A stretch of 39,688 nucleotides of DNA from QFOX01 sp033763655 (lineage in GTDB: Bacteria; Pseudomonadota; Alphaproteobacteria; Rickettsiales; UBA3002), in assembly GCA_033763655.1 (NCBI GenBank), contig JANRKD010000018.1, forward strand, positions 1 through 39,688. Reading direction: 5' to 3'. The notes beneath the pieces are model-generated. The model was given only the letters and a program-made list of their open reading frames with translations, searched no databases and was not told the DNA's origin. Below are positions 6,792 to 14,497 of the stretch, in pieces; within the stretch, counting starts at the first letter, position 1, and each line of letters begins with the position of its first letter. Both the position numbers and the translations under genes were made by a program.

Positions 6792-8168
6792 CTAAACCCG
6801 CACCCCGTGGCTGGAAAGGGCAGTGTGCATGGCATGCATGACTTTGGTGAGGCCATCGGCGCAGGAGGCTTCGGCGCGGGCGGAAAGGGCGGCCTGCGTG
6901 TTGCTGGCACGGATCAGCCACCAGCCGTCAGCCGTCGTGACGCGCACCCCATCGAGGGTGACGGCCTGCGGAAATTGCGCTTTGAGGGCGTCGATAATCG
7001 CAAATTTCTGGTCGTCGGCGCAAGGAAGACGTATCTCCGGGGTGGCGAAAATTTTTGGCAGGGCATCGACCAGGGTGCTTAATTTCTTGCCCGATTCCGC
7101 AACAAGACGCACCAGCCGCAGCGCGGCGTAGATTCCATCGTCGTAGCCGTAATAACTATCGGCAAAGAAAATATGGCCGCTGGCCTCGCCCGCGAATTTC
7201 GCGCCGGTTTCCGCCAGTTTGGCTTTGATATGCGCATGCCCGGTCAGCCAGAGCAGCGGCGTGCCGCCCTGCGCTTTCACCCGCGCGAAAAAATGGTCGG
7301 AGGTTTTGACATCGGCGATGATGGTTGCGCCTGCCTCACGCGCGAGCACATCATCCGCCAGCAGCATCAGCAAATGGTCGGGGGCAACGATGCGGCCCAG
7401 ATCATCAACCGCACCGAGGCGGTCGCCGTCGCCGTCGAAAGCGACCCCGAGGGCAAGGGCGCCCTGCCCGGCGATAATGGCGGTCTGCAGGTCGGCGAGG
7501 TTCTCCGCCACGGACGGATCGGGGTGGTGATGGGGAAAGCGGCTGTCATCATCGAGATAGAGGGTGGTCTGCCCGGCTTTGGCGCCACGCAGCAATTCGC
7601 TGATGATGCCCCCGGCGACGCCGTTGCCCGCGTCCCACGCCACCGACAGATGGTCGAGCGCGCCGCCTTGACCGAGCGCCTTGTGCAGCTCGAAGAGATA
7701 CTCGTCGCGCAGGTCTACTTCCTCGCGTTTGCCACGCGAATGCAGCAGGTTATTATCGGCGATGCGGTCGCGCAGCGAGGCCAGCGCCTCGCCGAAGAGG
7801 CTTTTGCCGTCGCACATGAACTTGGCGCCGTTATGCGTCGGCGGGTTGTGCGATCCGGTCACCATCACGCTGCCATCGGCGTCGAGATGGTGGGTGGCGA
7901 AATAGCACAGCGGGGTCGGCCCGACGCCCGCATCGAGCACATGGGCCCCGGCACGCAGCATGCCCTCGATGAACGCCTCTATCAGGTTGGGCGAACTCTC
8001 GCGGCCATCGCGCAGGGCGACAATCAGCGGGGTACGGGTCTGGCAGGCGTCGGCGACATGGCTGGCGAACGCATGGCCGATGGCAAGAAAATCGGTGGCG
8101 GAAAGGGTTTCACCGACAATACCGCGCACATCATAGGCGCGAAACAGCGAACGGGCGGGAAGATGCAT
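6792..8168 (-). CDS. Phosphomannomutase/phosphoglucomutase
   Basis: A 458-residue alpha-D-phosphohexomutase that moves phosphate between C6 and C1 of mannose or glucose, feeding GDP-mannose or UDP-glucose for envelope sugars. All four family loops are present. The phosphoserine loop is TGSHNPP (104-110, Ser106). The magnesium loop is DGDGDR (245-250). The sugar-binding loop is GEASGHIFF (327-335). The phosphate-binding loop is RASNTQ, near 427. The start at 8168 gives the usual MHLPARSLFRAYDVRG opening; a longer frame upstream only extends into mipZ on a low-complexity Arg-rich stretch. It follows mipZ by 31 bases on the same strand and is probably co-transcribed. The genes manB, algC and pgm cannot be told apart from sequence alone. 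Confidence 0.92.
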   Translation of the reverse strand: MHLPARSLFRAYDVRGIVGETLSATDFLAIGHAFASHVADACQTRTPLIVALRDGRESSPNLIEAFIEGMLRAGAHVLDAGVGPTPLCYFATHHLDADGSVMVTGSHNPPTHNGAKFMCDGKSLFGEALASLRDRIADNNLLHSRGKREEVDLRDEYLFELHKALGQGGALDHLSVAWDAGNGVAGGIISELLRGAKAGQTTLYLDDDSRFPHHHPDPSVAENLADLQTAIIAGQGALALGVAFDGDGDRLGAVDDLGRIVAPDHLLMLLADDVLAREAGATIIADVKTSDHFFARVKAQGGTPLLWLTGHAHIKAKLAETGAKFAGEASGHIFFADSYYGYDDGIYAALRLVRLVAESGKKLSTLVDALPKIFATPEIRLPCADDQKFAIIDALKAQFPQAVTLDGVRVTTADGWWLIRASNTQAALSARAEASCADGLTKVMHAMHTALSSHGVRV

Positions 8169-8199
8169 AAGAACAAAGCCTTCGGAAGGGGAAAAGGAA

Positions 8200-9210
8200 T
8201 CAGGCCGCGACCGGGTTTGTCGCCGCCGCATGCGCCGCATGGGGCGATGATTCGGGGGGGTGGGCAGGGATATCGGCAGGCGCCTTCGCCTTTGCGACAG
8301 GCGCAATGCGCGGATCGGTCAGCACGTCGCCGCGGTTGCCCGTGCGCACCTGCGCGATACGTTCGTCGATGACCGGGATGCGCAGCGATTTAAGCAGATC
8401 ACGCACTTCCTGCCGCGCCGCCAGATGCGACATCGACAGTGTGCCCGCCTTGTTGGTCTCGACCACATCGAGCACGGTCAGGCCCAGCAGGAACAGCTCG
8501 CGGAAAATCACCCGCTCGGAGAAGCCGGGGGCGACACGAAAACCGAGGCGGCGGGTCAGATCCTCCATCACTTTGGTAATCATGCGTTTGTTGCGTGCGT
8601 CGATATTGCTGAGGCGGTTGCGCATCACCACCCAGTCGATCGTGCCGCCGTCGCGCTTGGCGCGCTGGAGTTTTTGCTCCCACAGCATTTCGCTATAGAT
8701 GCTGGGCTTGACGATTTTCATCGAGATACCATCGACCGAGGCCAGCACATCAAGATCGACAAAACTGTCATTGACCGGGGTGATGACCGTATCGGCATAG
8801 GAATGGGCGAGGCGCGAGAGGTAGGTGTCCGACCCCGGCGAATCAATCACCACGAAATCGCAATTGGCCAGCAGGCGGGCCAGCGCGCGGGTGAAACGCT
8901 CGCGCTCGTCGGCCTCGGCCTCGGCAGTGGTGGCAAAGGGGCTGCGGTTGATGACCACATGCGCGGGCAGCGGCAGGGTGGTCGATTCCGCCTCCATGGT
9001 CGATTTGCGGTTTTCGATATAGCGCGAGAGCGAGCGCTGGCGGGCGTCGATATCCATACTGCCGACCTTGAAGCCAAGGCGCAGGAGGGAGACGATGAGG
9101 TGCATGCTGGTCGTGGTTTTTCCCGAGCCGCCTTTTTCGTTGCCAATCACCAGAATATGGCCGCGGGCAAGCGGGGCGTCGAGGGGGGGAGTGCTGGTCG
9201 GTTGCATCAT
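8200..9210 (-). CDS. mipZ: MipZ, division-plane positioning ATPase
   Basis: A 336-residue ParA/MinD-superfamily ATPase. The deviant Walker A motif is at residues 23-33 (GNEKGGSGKTT). DIDARQRSLSRYIENR follows near 57 and VVIDSPG is the Walker B segment. The central part, with SIYSEMLWEQKLQRAKRDGG and VMRNRLSNIDARNKRM, is typical of MipZ rather than ParA. In Caulobacter MipZ forms gradients from ParB at the poles and blocks FtsZ assembly away from midcell. The C-terminal 40 residues are Ala/Pro-rich and probably unstructured. Two Met codons in tandem begin the protein; no clear ribosome-binding site precedes them. It is divergent from cpaA. Confidence 0.93.
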   Translation of the reverse strand: MMQPTSTPPLDAPLARGHILVIGNEKGGSGKTTTSMHLIVSLLRLGFKVGSMDIDARQRSLSRYIENRKSTMEAESTTLPLPAHVVINRSPFATTAEAEADERERFTRALARLLANCDFVVIDSPGSDTYLSRLAHSYADTVITPVNDSFVDLDVLASVDGISMKIVKPSIYSEMLWEQKLQRAKRDGGTIDWVVMRNRLSNIDARNKRMITKVMEDLTRRLGFRVAPGFSERVIFRELFLLGLTVLDVVETNKAGTLSMSHLAARQEVRDLLKSLRIPVIDERIAQVRTGNRGDVLTDPRIAPVAKAKAPADIPAHPPESSPHAAHAAATNPVAA

Positions 9211-9299
9211 CGGAGTGCATCATTTTTTGTTTGATTGTGACAAATTAGCCGATGCATTCCCTGCTGACAAGCAGATAACACATTTCCTGCGCGCTCTGG

Positions 9300-9328
9300 T
9301 TGAAAGCGCCCCGCGTGCATGATATTCT
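9300..9328 (+). promoter_or_regulatory. Predicted promoter of cpaA, likely leaderless
   Basis: TTGAAA (9300-9305) and TATTCT (9323-9328) are separated by exactly 17 bases. The cpaA ATG is at 9335, six bases after the -10 element. The transcript would therefore begin at or next to the start codon. This fits the absence of a ribosome-binding site. Confidence 0.45.
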
Positions 9329-9334
9329 CCGGCA

Positions 9335-9847
9335 ATGCCGATTGCCCTGCCCATGCTGTTCACCTACGCCCTGAGCGCCTGCATGCTATGGGTCGTGGTG
9401 TCCGACGCCACGCGGTACATTATCCCCAACACCCTCAATCTGGCGCTGCTGGTGCTGTATGTGGCGGCGGCGCTGCTTTTGCCGGTTTCGCCCTGGCTGC
9501 CTGCCCTGTGCGCGGCGGCGCTGATGCTGGCGGTCGGCCTCGGCCTGTTCATGCTCGGGCTGATGGGCGGCGGTGACATCAAGCTGCTGGTAGTGCTCAG
9601 CCTGTGGACAGGCTGGGGAGTAACGACCTCGCAGTTCATTTTCCTCACCGCCATTTTTGGTGGCGTGCTGGTGTTCGTGGTGTTGATGCTCCGCGCCGTC
9701 ATTGCCCCAGTATGGGTCAAAACATTCCCCCGGAGAAACCTGCCGCGCCTGCTCACCCGCAAACAGCCGGTGCCTTATGGGCTGGCTATCGCGACTTCGT
9801 TTACCTGGCTGTTATGGACGGGCGCCATCGCCGGACTGAACGGCTGA
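9335..9847 (+). CDS. cpaA: Prepilin peptidase CpaA/TadV (A24 family)
   Basis: A 170-residue polytopic inner-membrane aspartic peptidase with about five hydrophobic helices. The two catalytic Asp motifs are SDATRYIIPN (Asp24) and GGGDIKL (Asp81), the GxGD-type signature of type IV prepilin peptidases. The short form without an N-terminal methylase domain, together with PYGLAIA near the C-terminus, matches CpaA/TadV. These cleave Flp/Tad pilin leaders. No pilin or other tad/cpa genes are in the window, so the pilus locus must be elsewhere. The gene stands alone and divergent from mipZ, with a predicted promoter directly abutting the start codon. Confidence 0.9.
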   Translation: MPIALPMLFTYALSACMLWVVVSDATRYIIPNTLNLALLVLYVAAALLLPVSPWLPALCAAALMLAVGLGLFMLGLMGGGDIKLLVVLSLWTGWGVTTSQFIFLTAIFGGVLVFVVLMLRAVIAPVWVKTFPRRNLPRLLTRKQPVPYGLAIATSFTWLLWTGAIAGLNG

Positions 9848-9866
9848 GGGCAGTAGCCAGTAGGGA

Positions 9867-9889
9867 AGAGTCGAGCGGTTAGAGTCGAG
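9867..9889. repeat. AGAGTCGAG repeat pair
   Basis: Two exact copies of AGAGTCGAG, 14 bases apart, followed by CGGTT and TGGCG. The same word recurs in other intergenic gaps at 12345, 32350, 37316 (reverse), 39199, 39366, 39373, 39476 and 39511. I noticed no copy inside a gene. Confidence 0.6.
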
Positions 9890-9946
9890 TGGCGCTGCCG
9901 CCGCCGCGCGTCATTCCCACCGCCGAAGCGCCCAACCGTGCCATGT

Positions 9947-10037
9947 GTCATGCTGAACGTGTTTCAGCATCCATCACGGAGCATCTGCGCCGCGAGATTC
10001 TCTTAGGGGCTGGATGCCAGCGTAAGGCTGGCATGAC
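9947..10037. repeat. 91-base palindromic intergenic element with two hairpins
   Basis: The ends are GTCATGC and GCATGAC, a 7-base terminal inverted repeat. Inside are two perfect hairpins: TGCTGAA-CGTGT-TTCAGCA (9951-9969) and ATGCCAGC-GTAAG-GCTGGCAT (10014-10034). The two halves resemble two widespread intergenic repeat types (the TGCTGAA...TTCAGCA and the GGATxCCAGC...GCTGGxATGAC kinds) joined together. Confidence 0.6.
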
Positions 10038-10100
10038 AAAGGATGGTGAAGTGGCTACTCCCTCGCTGGCAACGGGCTACGCTGATTATCGGCTACCACG

Positions 10101-10155
10101 CCCTCACCCCGGCCCTCTCCCAAGGGAGAGGGAGCGACTCCTCTCGCCGGCTACC
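10101..10155 (-). repeat. Intergenic hairpin repeat, type 1 (copy A)
   Basis: Read leftward: GGTAGCC, a short linker, GAGTCGCTCC, then CTCTCCC-TT-GGGAGAG, then GCCGGGGTGAGGG. The same order of blocks with nearly the same sequence occurs on the plus strand at 39296-39354. There the hairpin loop is four bases longer. The conservation extends well beyond the hairpin. Confidence 0.7.
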
Positions 10156-10285
10156 GGCGACTGACAACTTTGCCGATGTGCGCTCGTGGGTTGTATCGGA
10201 TGCAACGGTAGGCTAACCTGCACGTGGGGTCTTGCGGTTTCCACCCGTTACCCCGTCCTGCCACCACCCATTCGCCGTGCTGCCC

Positions 10286-11077
10286 ATGAATAAACCACGC
10301 ACCCGCCTTGCTACCGACGCCGCCCTTGACCACGGCGCGCAGGTGACGCTTACCGGCAACGCCGCCCATTACCTCGCCCATGTGCTGCGGCTTGGGGCGG
10401 GTGACGCGGTGGCGCTGTTCAACCGCACGCAAGGGGAATGGCACGCGACTATCGACGCGGTACGCAAAAAGGAGGTAACGCTGGCAGTCGGCAGGTGCCT
10501 GCGCGCGCCCGATACGGGCGGGGCGGCGCTGACGGTCTGCTTCGCGCCACTCAAAGGTGGACGGATGGAAACGGTAATCGAGAAAGCCACCGAACTGGGC
10601 GCGCGCGTGTTGCAGCCGGTCATTACCCGGCGCAGCGTTGTCGATAAGGTCAACCTTGCGCGCGCGATGGCGATTGCCCGCGAAGCCGCCGAACAATGTG
10701 AACGCATCGACTGGCCGGAAATCCGCGAGCCGGTAAAACTCCCCGACCTGCTGGGCGACTGGCCGGCGGATATGCCGCTGGTCTATGGCGATGAGAGCGG
10801 CAATAGCGATAGCATGGCCGCCGTGTTGAATAACCATGCCGCCTCCTCTTCAGCACTGGCCACTCCACCGCGCTGGGCGGTGCTCACCGGCCCTGAGGGT
10901 GGCTTTGCACCCGACGAACTGGCAGCGCTGGCGCGGGTGAAACCTGCCATCGGGGTGGGGTTGGGGCCGCGCATCCTGCGCGCCGACACCGCCGTCATTA
11001 CCTTATGCGCCCTCACCATGCAGCGCTGGGGCGACTGGCACCAGCGTCCACGTTTTACCTTTGATGGAGAAGCCTGA
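10286..11077 (+). CDS. rsmE: 16S rRNA (uracil-1498-N3)-methyltransferase RsmE
   Basis: A 263-residue SPOUT-class methyltransferase that modifies U1498 of 16S rRNA in the assembled small subunit. Visible family marks are the N-terminal PUA-like part with HYLAHVLRLGAGD (28-40), KGGRMETVIEKATELG near 90-105, GPEGGF (202-207) and LGPRILRADTA (226-236). The last two form the knotted S-adenosylmethionine pocket. Residues 172-195 (Ser/Ala-rich) are a small insertion. The Met at 10286 is chosen because it aligns with the usual start of the family; no good ribosome-binding site is seen. The stop overlaps the gshA start by one base (TGATG), so the two are translationally coupled. Confidence 0.92.
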   Translation: MNKPRTRLATDAALDHGAQVTLTGNAAHYLAHVLRLGAGDAVALFNRTQGEWHATIDAVRKKEVTLAVGRCLRAPDTGGAALTVCFAPLKGGRMETVIEKATELGARVLQPVITRRSVVDKVNLARAMAIAREAAEQCERIDWPEIREPVKLPDLLGDWPADMPLVYGDESGNSDSMAAVLNNHAASSSALATPPRWAVLTGPEGGFAPDELAALARVKPAIGVGLGPRILRADTAVITLCALTMQRWGDWHQRPRFTFDGEA

Positions 11078-12342
11078 TGCAACCGTCTGCCCTACTGAAA
11101 GCGACGGCGGCCACGCCGGTGATGGAGTTACTCCGCCAGCGTGCGCAAACCCGCCGCGACGAGATCGAGACCTGGATGCAGGCACGGCGGATGGAATCAG
11201 GCGCGCCGTTTTATTCGTCGGTCGATCTGCGCCATGCGGGGTATAAAATCGCGCCGGTCGATACCAACCTTTTTCCGGCGGGCTTCAACCAGCTTTCGGC
11301 GGCGGCACGGGCGCGCGCGGCAACGCGGATGCAGGCGCGGCTGATGCGCTACCACGACCTGAAGCGCATCCTGCTCATTCCGGAAAACCATACGCGCAAC
11401 ACCGGCTATATCGACAACCTCGTGGCGCTGATTTCTATCCTGCGCGCGGCGGGGTGTGAGGTCGAGCTGGGCAGCTTAATCGCCACCGATGCCCCCATCG
11501 AAGTGCGCGGCTCGGGCGGGGAAATCCTGCGCGAAATGCCGCTGCGGCGCGAAGGCAGCCTGCTCAAAGCCGCCGATGCGTTCTGCCCGCAGCTGATTCT
11601 GCTCAACAACGATTTAACCGCCGGCCTGCCCGAGCAGTTGCGTGGGGTAGCGCAGCCGATTGTGCCGCGCCCGAGTCTTGGCTGGCACCGCCGCCGCAAA
11701 TCGATTTACTTCGAGGCCTACGCCAAACTGGCGCATGAGTTTGCCATCGCTTTTGACCTCGACCCGTGGCTCATCAGCACCGAGCAGCATAAATGCGGTC
11801 AGGTGAATTTTGGTGAGCGGCAGGGGCTTGAATGTGTCGCGGTGGGCGTCGAGAAAGTGCTGCACAAAATCCGCGCGCATTATACCCGCTACGGCATCGC
11901 CGAGGAACCGTATGTCTATGTAAAATCCGATTCCGGCACCTACGGCATGGGTATCATGACGGTGCGTTCGGGTGATGAGGTAATCGAAATCAACAAAAAA
12001 GCCCGCAATAAAATGAACATCATCAAGGAGGGCGTGCAATCGACGGAAGTGATTATTCAGGAAGGGGTGCCGACGCTGGATACGGTCGGCACCGCCCCGG
12101 CGGAACCGATGCTGTATCTGGTCGATGGCTATGCGGTCGGCGGCGCCTACCGCGTCAACGATGCGCGCGACGCGCAGAATAATTTGAACGCCGCCGGCAT
12201 GCGGTTTGTCGGCATGTGCGACGAGGGCGAGGCCGGAACAGTGGCGATGAGTGAGTGCGAATTCGGCGCGCTTGGCCTCATTGCCGAGCTGGCATCGCTG
12301 GCGGCCCAACGCGAGGAATACGGCGAGAGCTATAGTATTTAG
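11077..12342 (+). CDS. gshA: Glutamate-cysteine ligase, GshA (Acidithiobacillus-type)
   Basis: A 421-residue ligase that joins glutamate and cysteine with ATP, the first step of glutathione synthesis. It belongs to the separate GshA family (pfam08886 type, TIGR02049-like), not to the E. coli or plant-like families. Recognisable segments are APVDTNLFPAGFNQL near residue 60, RILLIPENHTRNTGY near 110, ISTEQHKCGQVNFGER near 240, and VKSDSGTYGMGIM near 290. GVQSTEVIIQEGVPT and VGGAYRVN follow in the ATP-grasp-like C-terminal part. It starts within the rsmE stop codon. The partner gshB, often beside this gshA type, is not in the window. The downstream gap carries hairpins only. Confidence 0.9.
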   Translation: MQPSALLKATAATPVMELLRQRAQTRRDEIETWMQARRMESGAPFYSSVDLRHAGYKIAPVDTNLFPAGFNQLSAAARARAATRMQARLMRYHDLKRILLIPENHTRNTGYIDNLVALISILRAAGCEVELGSLIATDAPIEVRGSGGEILREMPLRREGSLLKAADAFCPQLILLNNDLTAGLPEQLRGVAQPIVPRPSLGWHRRRKSIYFEAYAKLAHEFAIAFDLDPWLISTEQHKCGQVNFGERQGLECVAVGVEKVLHKIRAHYTRYGIAEEPYVYVKSDSGTYGMGIMTVRSGDEVIEINKKARNKMNIIKEGVQSTEVIIQEGVPTLDTVGTAPAEPMLYLVDGYAVGGAYRVNDARDAQNNLNAAGMRFVGMCDEGEAGTVAMSECEFGALGLIAELASLAAQREEYGESYSI

Positions 12343-12383
12343 TTAGAGTCGAGTGGTCACCGCCGCCGCAACCCCAACTGTCA

Positions 12384-12401
12384 CCCCGTCGTATGACGGG
12401 G
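12384..12401. repeat. Perfect hairpin between convergent gshA and histidine kinase genes
   Basis: CCCCGTC-GTAT-GACGGGG is a perfect 7-base stem inside GTCACCCCGTC...GACGGGGTCC, which resembles a common alphaproteobacterial intergenic palindrome. It is preceded by AGAGTCGAG at 12345-12353. There is no T-run, so a role as an intrinsic terminator is doubtful. Confidence 0.5.
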
Positions 12402-12522
12402 TCCACCTTAAAGACGGCATGATGAGGGGAGAGAATGGCGGCCAGACTGGATTGCCGTGGCTATCGCCCGCACGACAATGGCGCGGGTGCGAGCTTACGC
12501 CAGCGCCCCGCACCGCCGCGCC

Positions 12523-14268
12523 TTATTTCACCCGACTTTCGGGAAAAATAATCCGTACCGTGGTGCCTACGCCGACTTCGCTCACGAGCTGTAACTGCCC
12601 GCCATGCAGTTCGGCGAACATTTTGCAAAGCGGCAGCCCGAGGCCGGTTCCCTCGTGGCTCTGGCTGCGATGCACCTGACCAAAAACAGCGAGCGCCTGC
12701 GGAATGTCCGCCTCGGCGATGCCCACCCCCGTATCGCTGACGGCCAGATGCATCTGGCGATGGCTATCGACGCGGGCGCTGACCGTGATATGCCCGTTTG
12801 CCGGGGTGAATTTGATGGCGTTGCTGAGCAGGTTGAGCAAAATCTGGCGGATTTTGCGTTTATCCGCAACGAGGTGTGGCAGGTGATCGGCCACGTCGAT
12901 GGCGAGGTGCACATGTTTGGCTTTGGCGCGCTCGGCCACAATGCGGGTGGATTCCTCGATGGCGCGGGCGATGTTGATGTCCTCCTCGTAGAGTTCGAGT
13001 TTGCCGGCCTCGCCTTTGCTGAATTCAAGGATGTCGGAAATCAGTTGCAGCAGGTGGGTGCCGCAGAGATTAATGTCCTGCACCCGCTCTTTCTGCTTGT
13101 CGTTCATCGGCCCGAAATACCCGGCACCGAGCATCTCGGAAAAGCCGATGACGGCGTTGAGCGGGGTGCGCAGCTCGTGGCTCATGTTGGCGAGGAACTC
13201 CGATTTGGCCTGGCTGGCGAGGATGGCGGCGGATTCGGATTCCTCGACGCGCATAATCTGGCGCGCCATGTTGAGGGCGAAATAGGAAAGCACCGAACCG
13301 AAAATGGTGAAGATGGCGAGGAAGGAAATATCCTTCATCCGCGCATGGCGCCAGCTTTTCAGGAAATCTTTCTCGTCGATGACAATGGTGATGAAAATGG
13401 GCAGGCTTTTGAGGTGGGTGTAGGAGTAGATTTTAATCGCGCCGTCGAACGTCTTGGTATCGGTGACGACCGACGGGACTTTCGCCCCGCCTTGCGCGGT
13501 GTCGCTGATGAAATCAATGATGCTGTCGCGGGTGCTGTCGTTGCCGCGCCCGGAGAAGAGGGTGGTGCCGTCCTCAAGCATCAGCGCCATGAAACGGTTG
13601 TTGCCCTGATCGACCGAGGCGAAGAAATCGCTGAAATAGGACGGATCCACCGCCGCGAGGATGATGCCGCCGAAGCTGCCGTCGAGCTTGTTAATCCGCC
13701 GGCTCATGATAATCAGCTGCGGGTGCAGGCTGCTGCGCGTGCGCTGTTGGCCGATGTAAATCGTGCTGTCGGCGTCGTCGCGCAGGGTGCGAAAGGCAGG
13801 GTCGTTCTCGACCGATTCGCTGTAGCGGTACCACTGGTCGTAGCCTTTTTTGTTGGCGGCGACCTGAACCACGCCCTGCTCGTTGACCAGCATCATCGCG
13901 GCAATCTGTGGGGTTTCCTCGACCCAGAGGCTGAAATTGTTTTTGATGTCGTGCGGCAAATTACCGCCAAACAGCGTGTTGAAATATTGCCGCTCGACCG
14001 CACGGTGCAGCACGAGATCGACCCCAAGCAGGGTCAGGTCCACCTGATCGGCAAGGATATGGGTGAGGCGGGTGGCGTTGGTTTTCCCGTCGGTGATGGA
14101 GTTTTCATAGGCCTTGGATGCCTGATAGGCGACGAAGATGCAGAACAGCAGCATGATGAGCGCCGAGAACGCAATCAACGTTTTGGCTTTCGGCGAACGG
14201 CCCCGCTCATCGCCGGAACGGGGCGCGGGCGGGGTGGCGGCGTATTCAGCTATATCGTCGGGTTCCAT
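12523..14268 (-). CDS. Membrane-bound sensor histidine kinase with Cache-like sensor
   Basis: A 581-residue two-component kinase. A hydrophobic segment (31-50) is followed by a roughly 260-residue periplasmic domain of double-Cache/PDC type (AAMMLVNEQGVVQVAANKKG, IYIGQQRTRSSLHPQLIIMS). A second membrane segment lies at about 314-333. The cytoplasmic kinase core has the H-box SHELRTPLNAVIGFSEM (His364), N-box LLNLLSNAIKFT (around Asn483), G1 DTGVGI (512-517) and G2 GTGLGL (540-545). No receiver domain is fused and no response regulator gene is nearby, so it is an orphan. The PleC/DivJ-like H-box is common in alphaproteobacterial cell-cycle kinases, but the target cannot be told. No clear ribosome-binding site precedes the ATG. 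Confidence 0.92.
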   Translation of the reverse strand: MEPDDIAEYAATPPAPRSGDERGRSPKAKTLIAFSALIMLLFCIFVAYQASKAYENSITDGKTNATRLTHILADQVDLTLLGVDLVLHRAVERQYFNTLFGGNLPHDIKNNFSLWVEETPQIAAMMLVNEQGVVQVAANKKGYDQWYRYSESVENDPAFRTLRDDADSTIYIGQQRTRSSLHPQLIIMSRRINKLDGSFGGIILAAVDPSYFSDFFASVDQGNNRFMALMLEDGTTLFSGRGNDSTRDSIIDFISDTAQGGAKVPSVVTDTKTFDGAIKIYSYTHLKSLPIFITIVIDEKDFLKSWRHARMKDISFLAIFTIFGSVLSYFALNMARQIMRVEESESAAILASQAKSEFLANMSHELRTPLNAVIGFSEMLGAGYFGPMNDKQKERVQDINLCGTHLLQLISDILEFSKGEAGKLELYEEDINIARAIEESTRIVAERAKAKHVHLAIDVADHLPHLVADKRKIRQILLNLLSNAIKFTPANGHITVSARVDSHRQMHLAVSDTGVGIAEADIPQALAVFGQVHRSQSHEGTGLGLPLCKMFAELHGGQLQLVSEVGVGTTVRIIFPESRVK

Positions 14269-14497
14269 CGTGGGGTCACTATGCCTCAGGTAATGTTAAA
14301 TAAACGCTAAGAAATCATTGCGATAAAATTAGGGAATAGCCCATGACAAAGCGCACCCCGTCCCCCAAAAATTATCTAACCTTTTGAATGTAATTAACTT
14401 AGTTGCCAATCGCCCGGGCCATCGCGGCGCATTTTTTTCTGGGTTTTTCTGCGAAATACGCCATAGTTATGCTACAATAGCACAGCTACAGGGTGGC

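Larger units (their letters stand above)
9848..10285. other. 438-base intergenic stretch filled with repeats
   Basis: No gene is seen. From left to right it holds GCAGTAGCCAGTAG, two AGAGTCGAG words (9867-9875, 9881-9889), a 91-base palindromic element (9947-10037), a hairpin repeat of the CCCTCACCCC type (10101-10155), and the region before rsmE, where GTTGTATCGGATGCAAC makes a weak hairpin near 10190-10207. Confidence 0.7.

Noticed and set aside
7173..8372. Plus-strand frame of 399 residues
   Set aside because: Shadow of the phosphohexomutase gene; low-complexity Gly/Arg/His content and no domain.
8260..9234. Plus-strand frame of 324 residues
   Set aside because: Shadow of mipZ, rich in His, Gly and Arg and without family likeness.
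12604..14310. Long plus-strand frame of 568 residues
   Set aside because: It is the exact shadow of the histidine kinase gene, has no recognisable domain, and arises from GC-rich codon bias.
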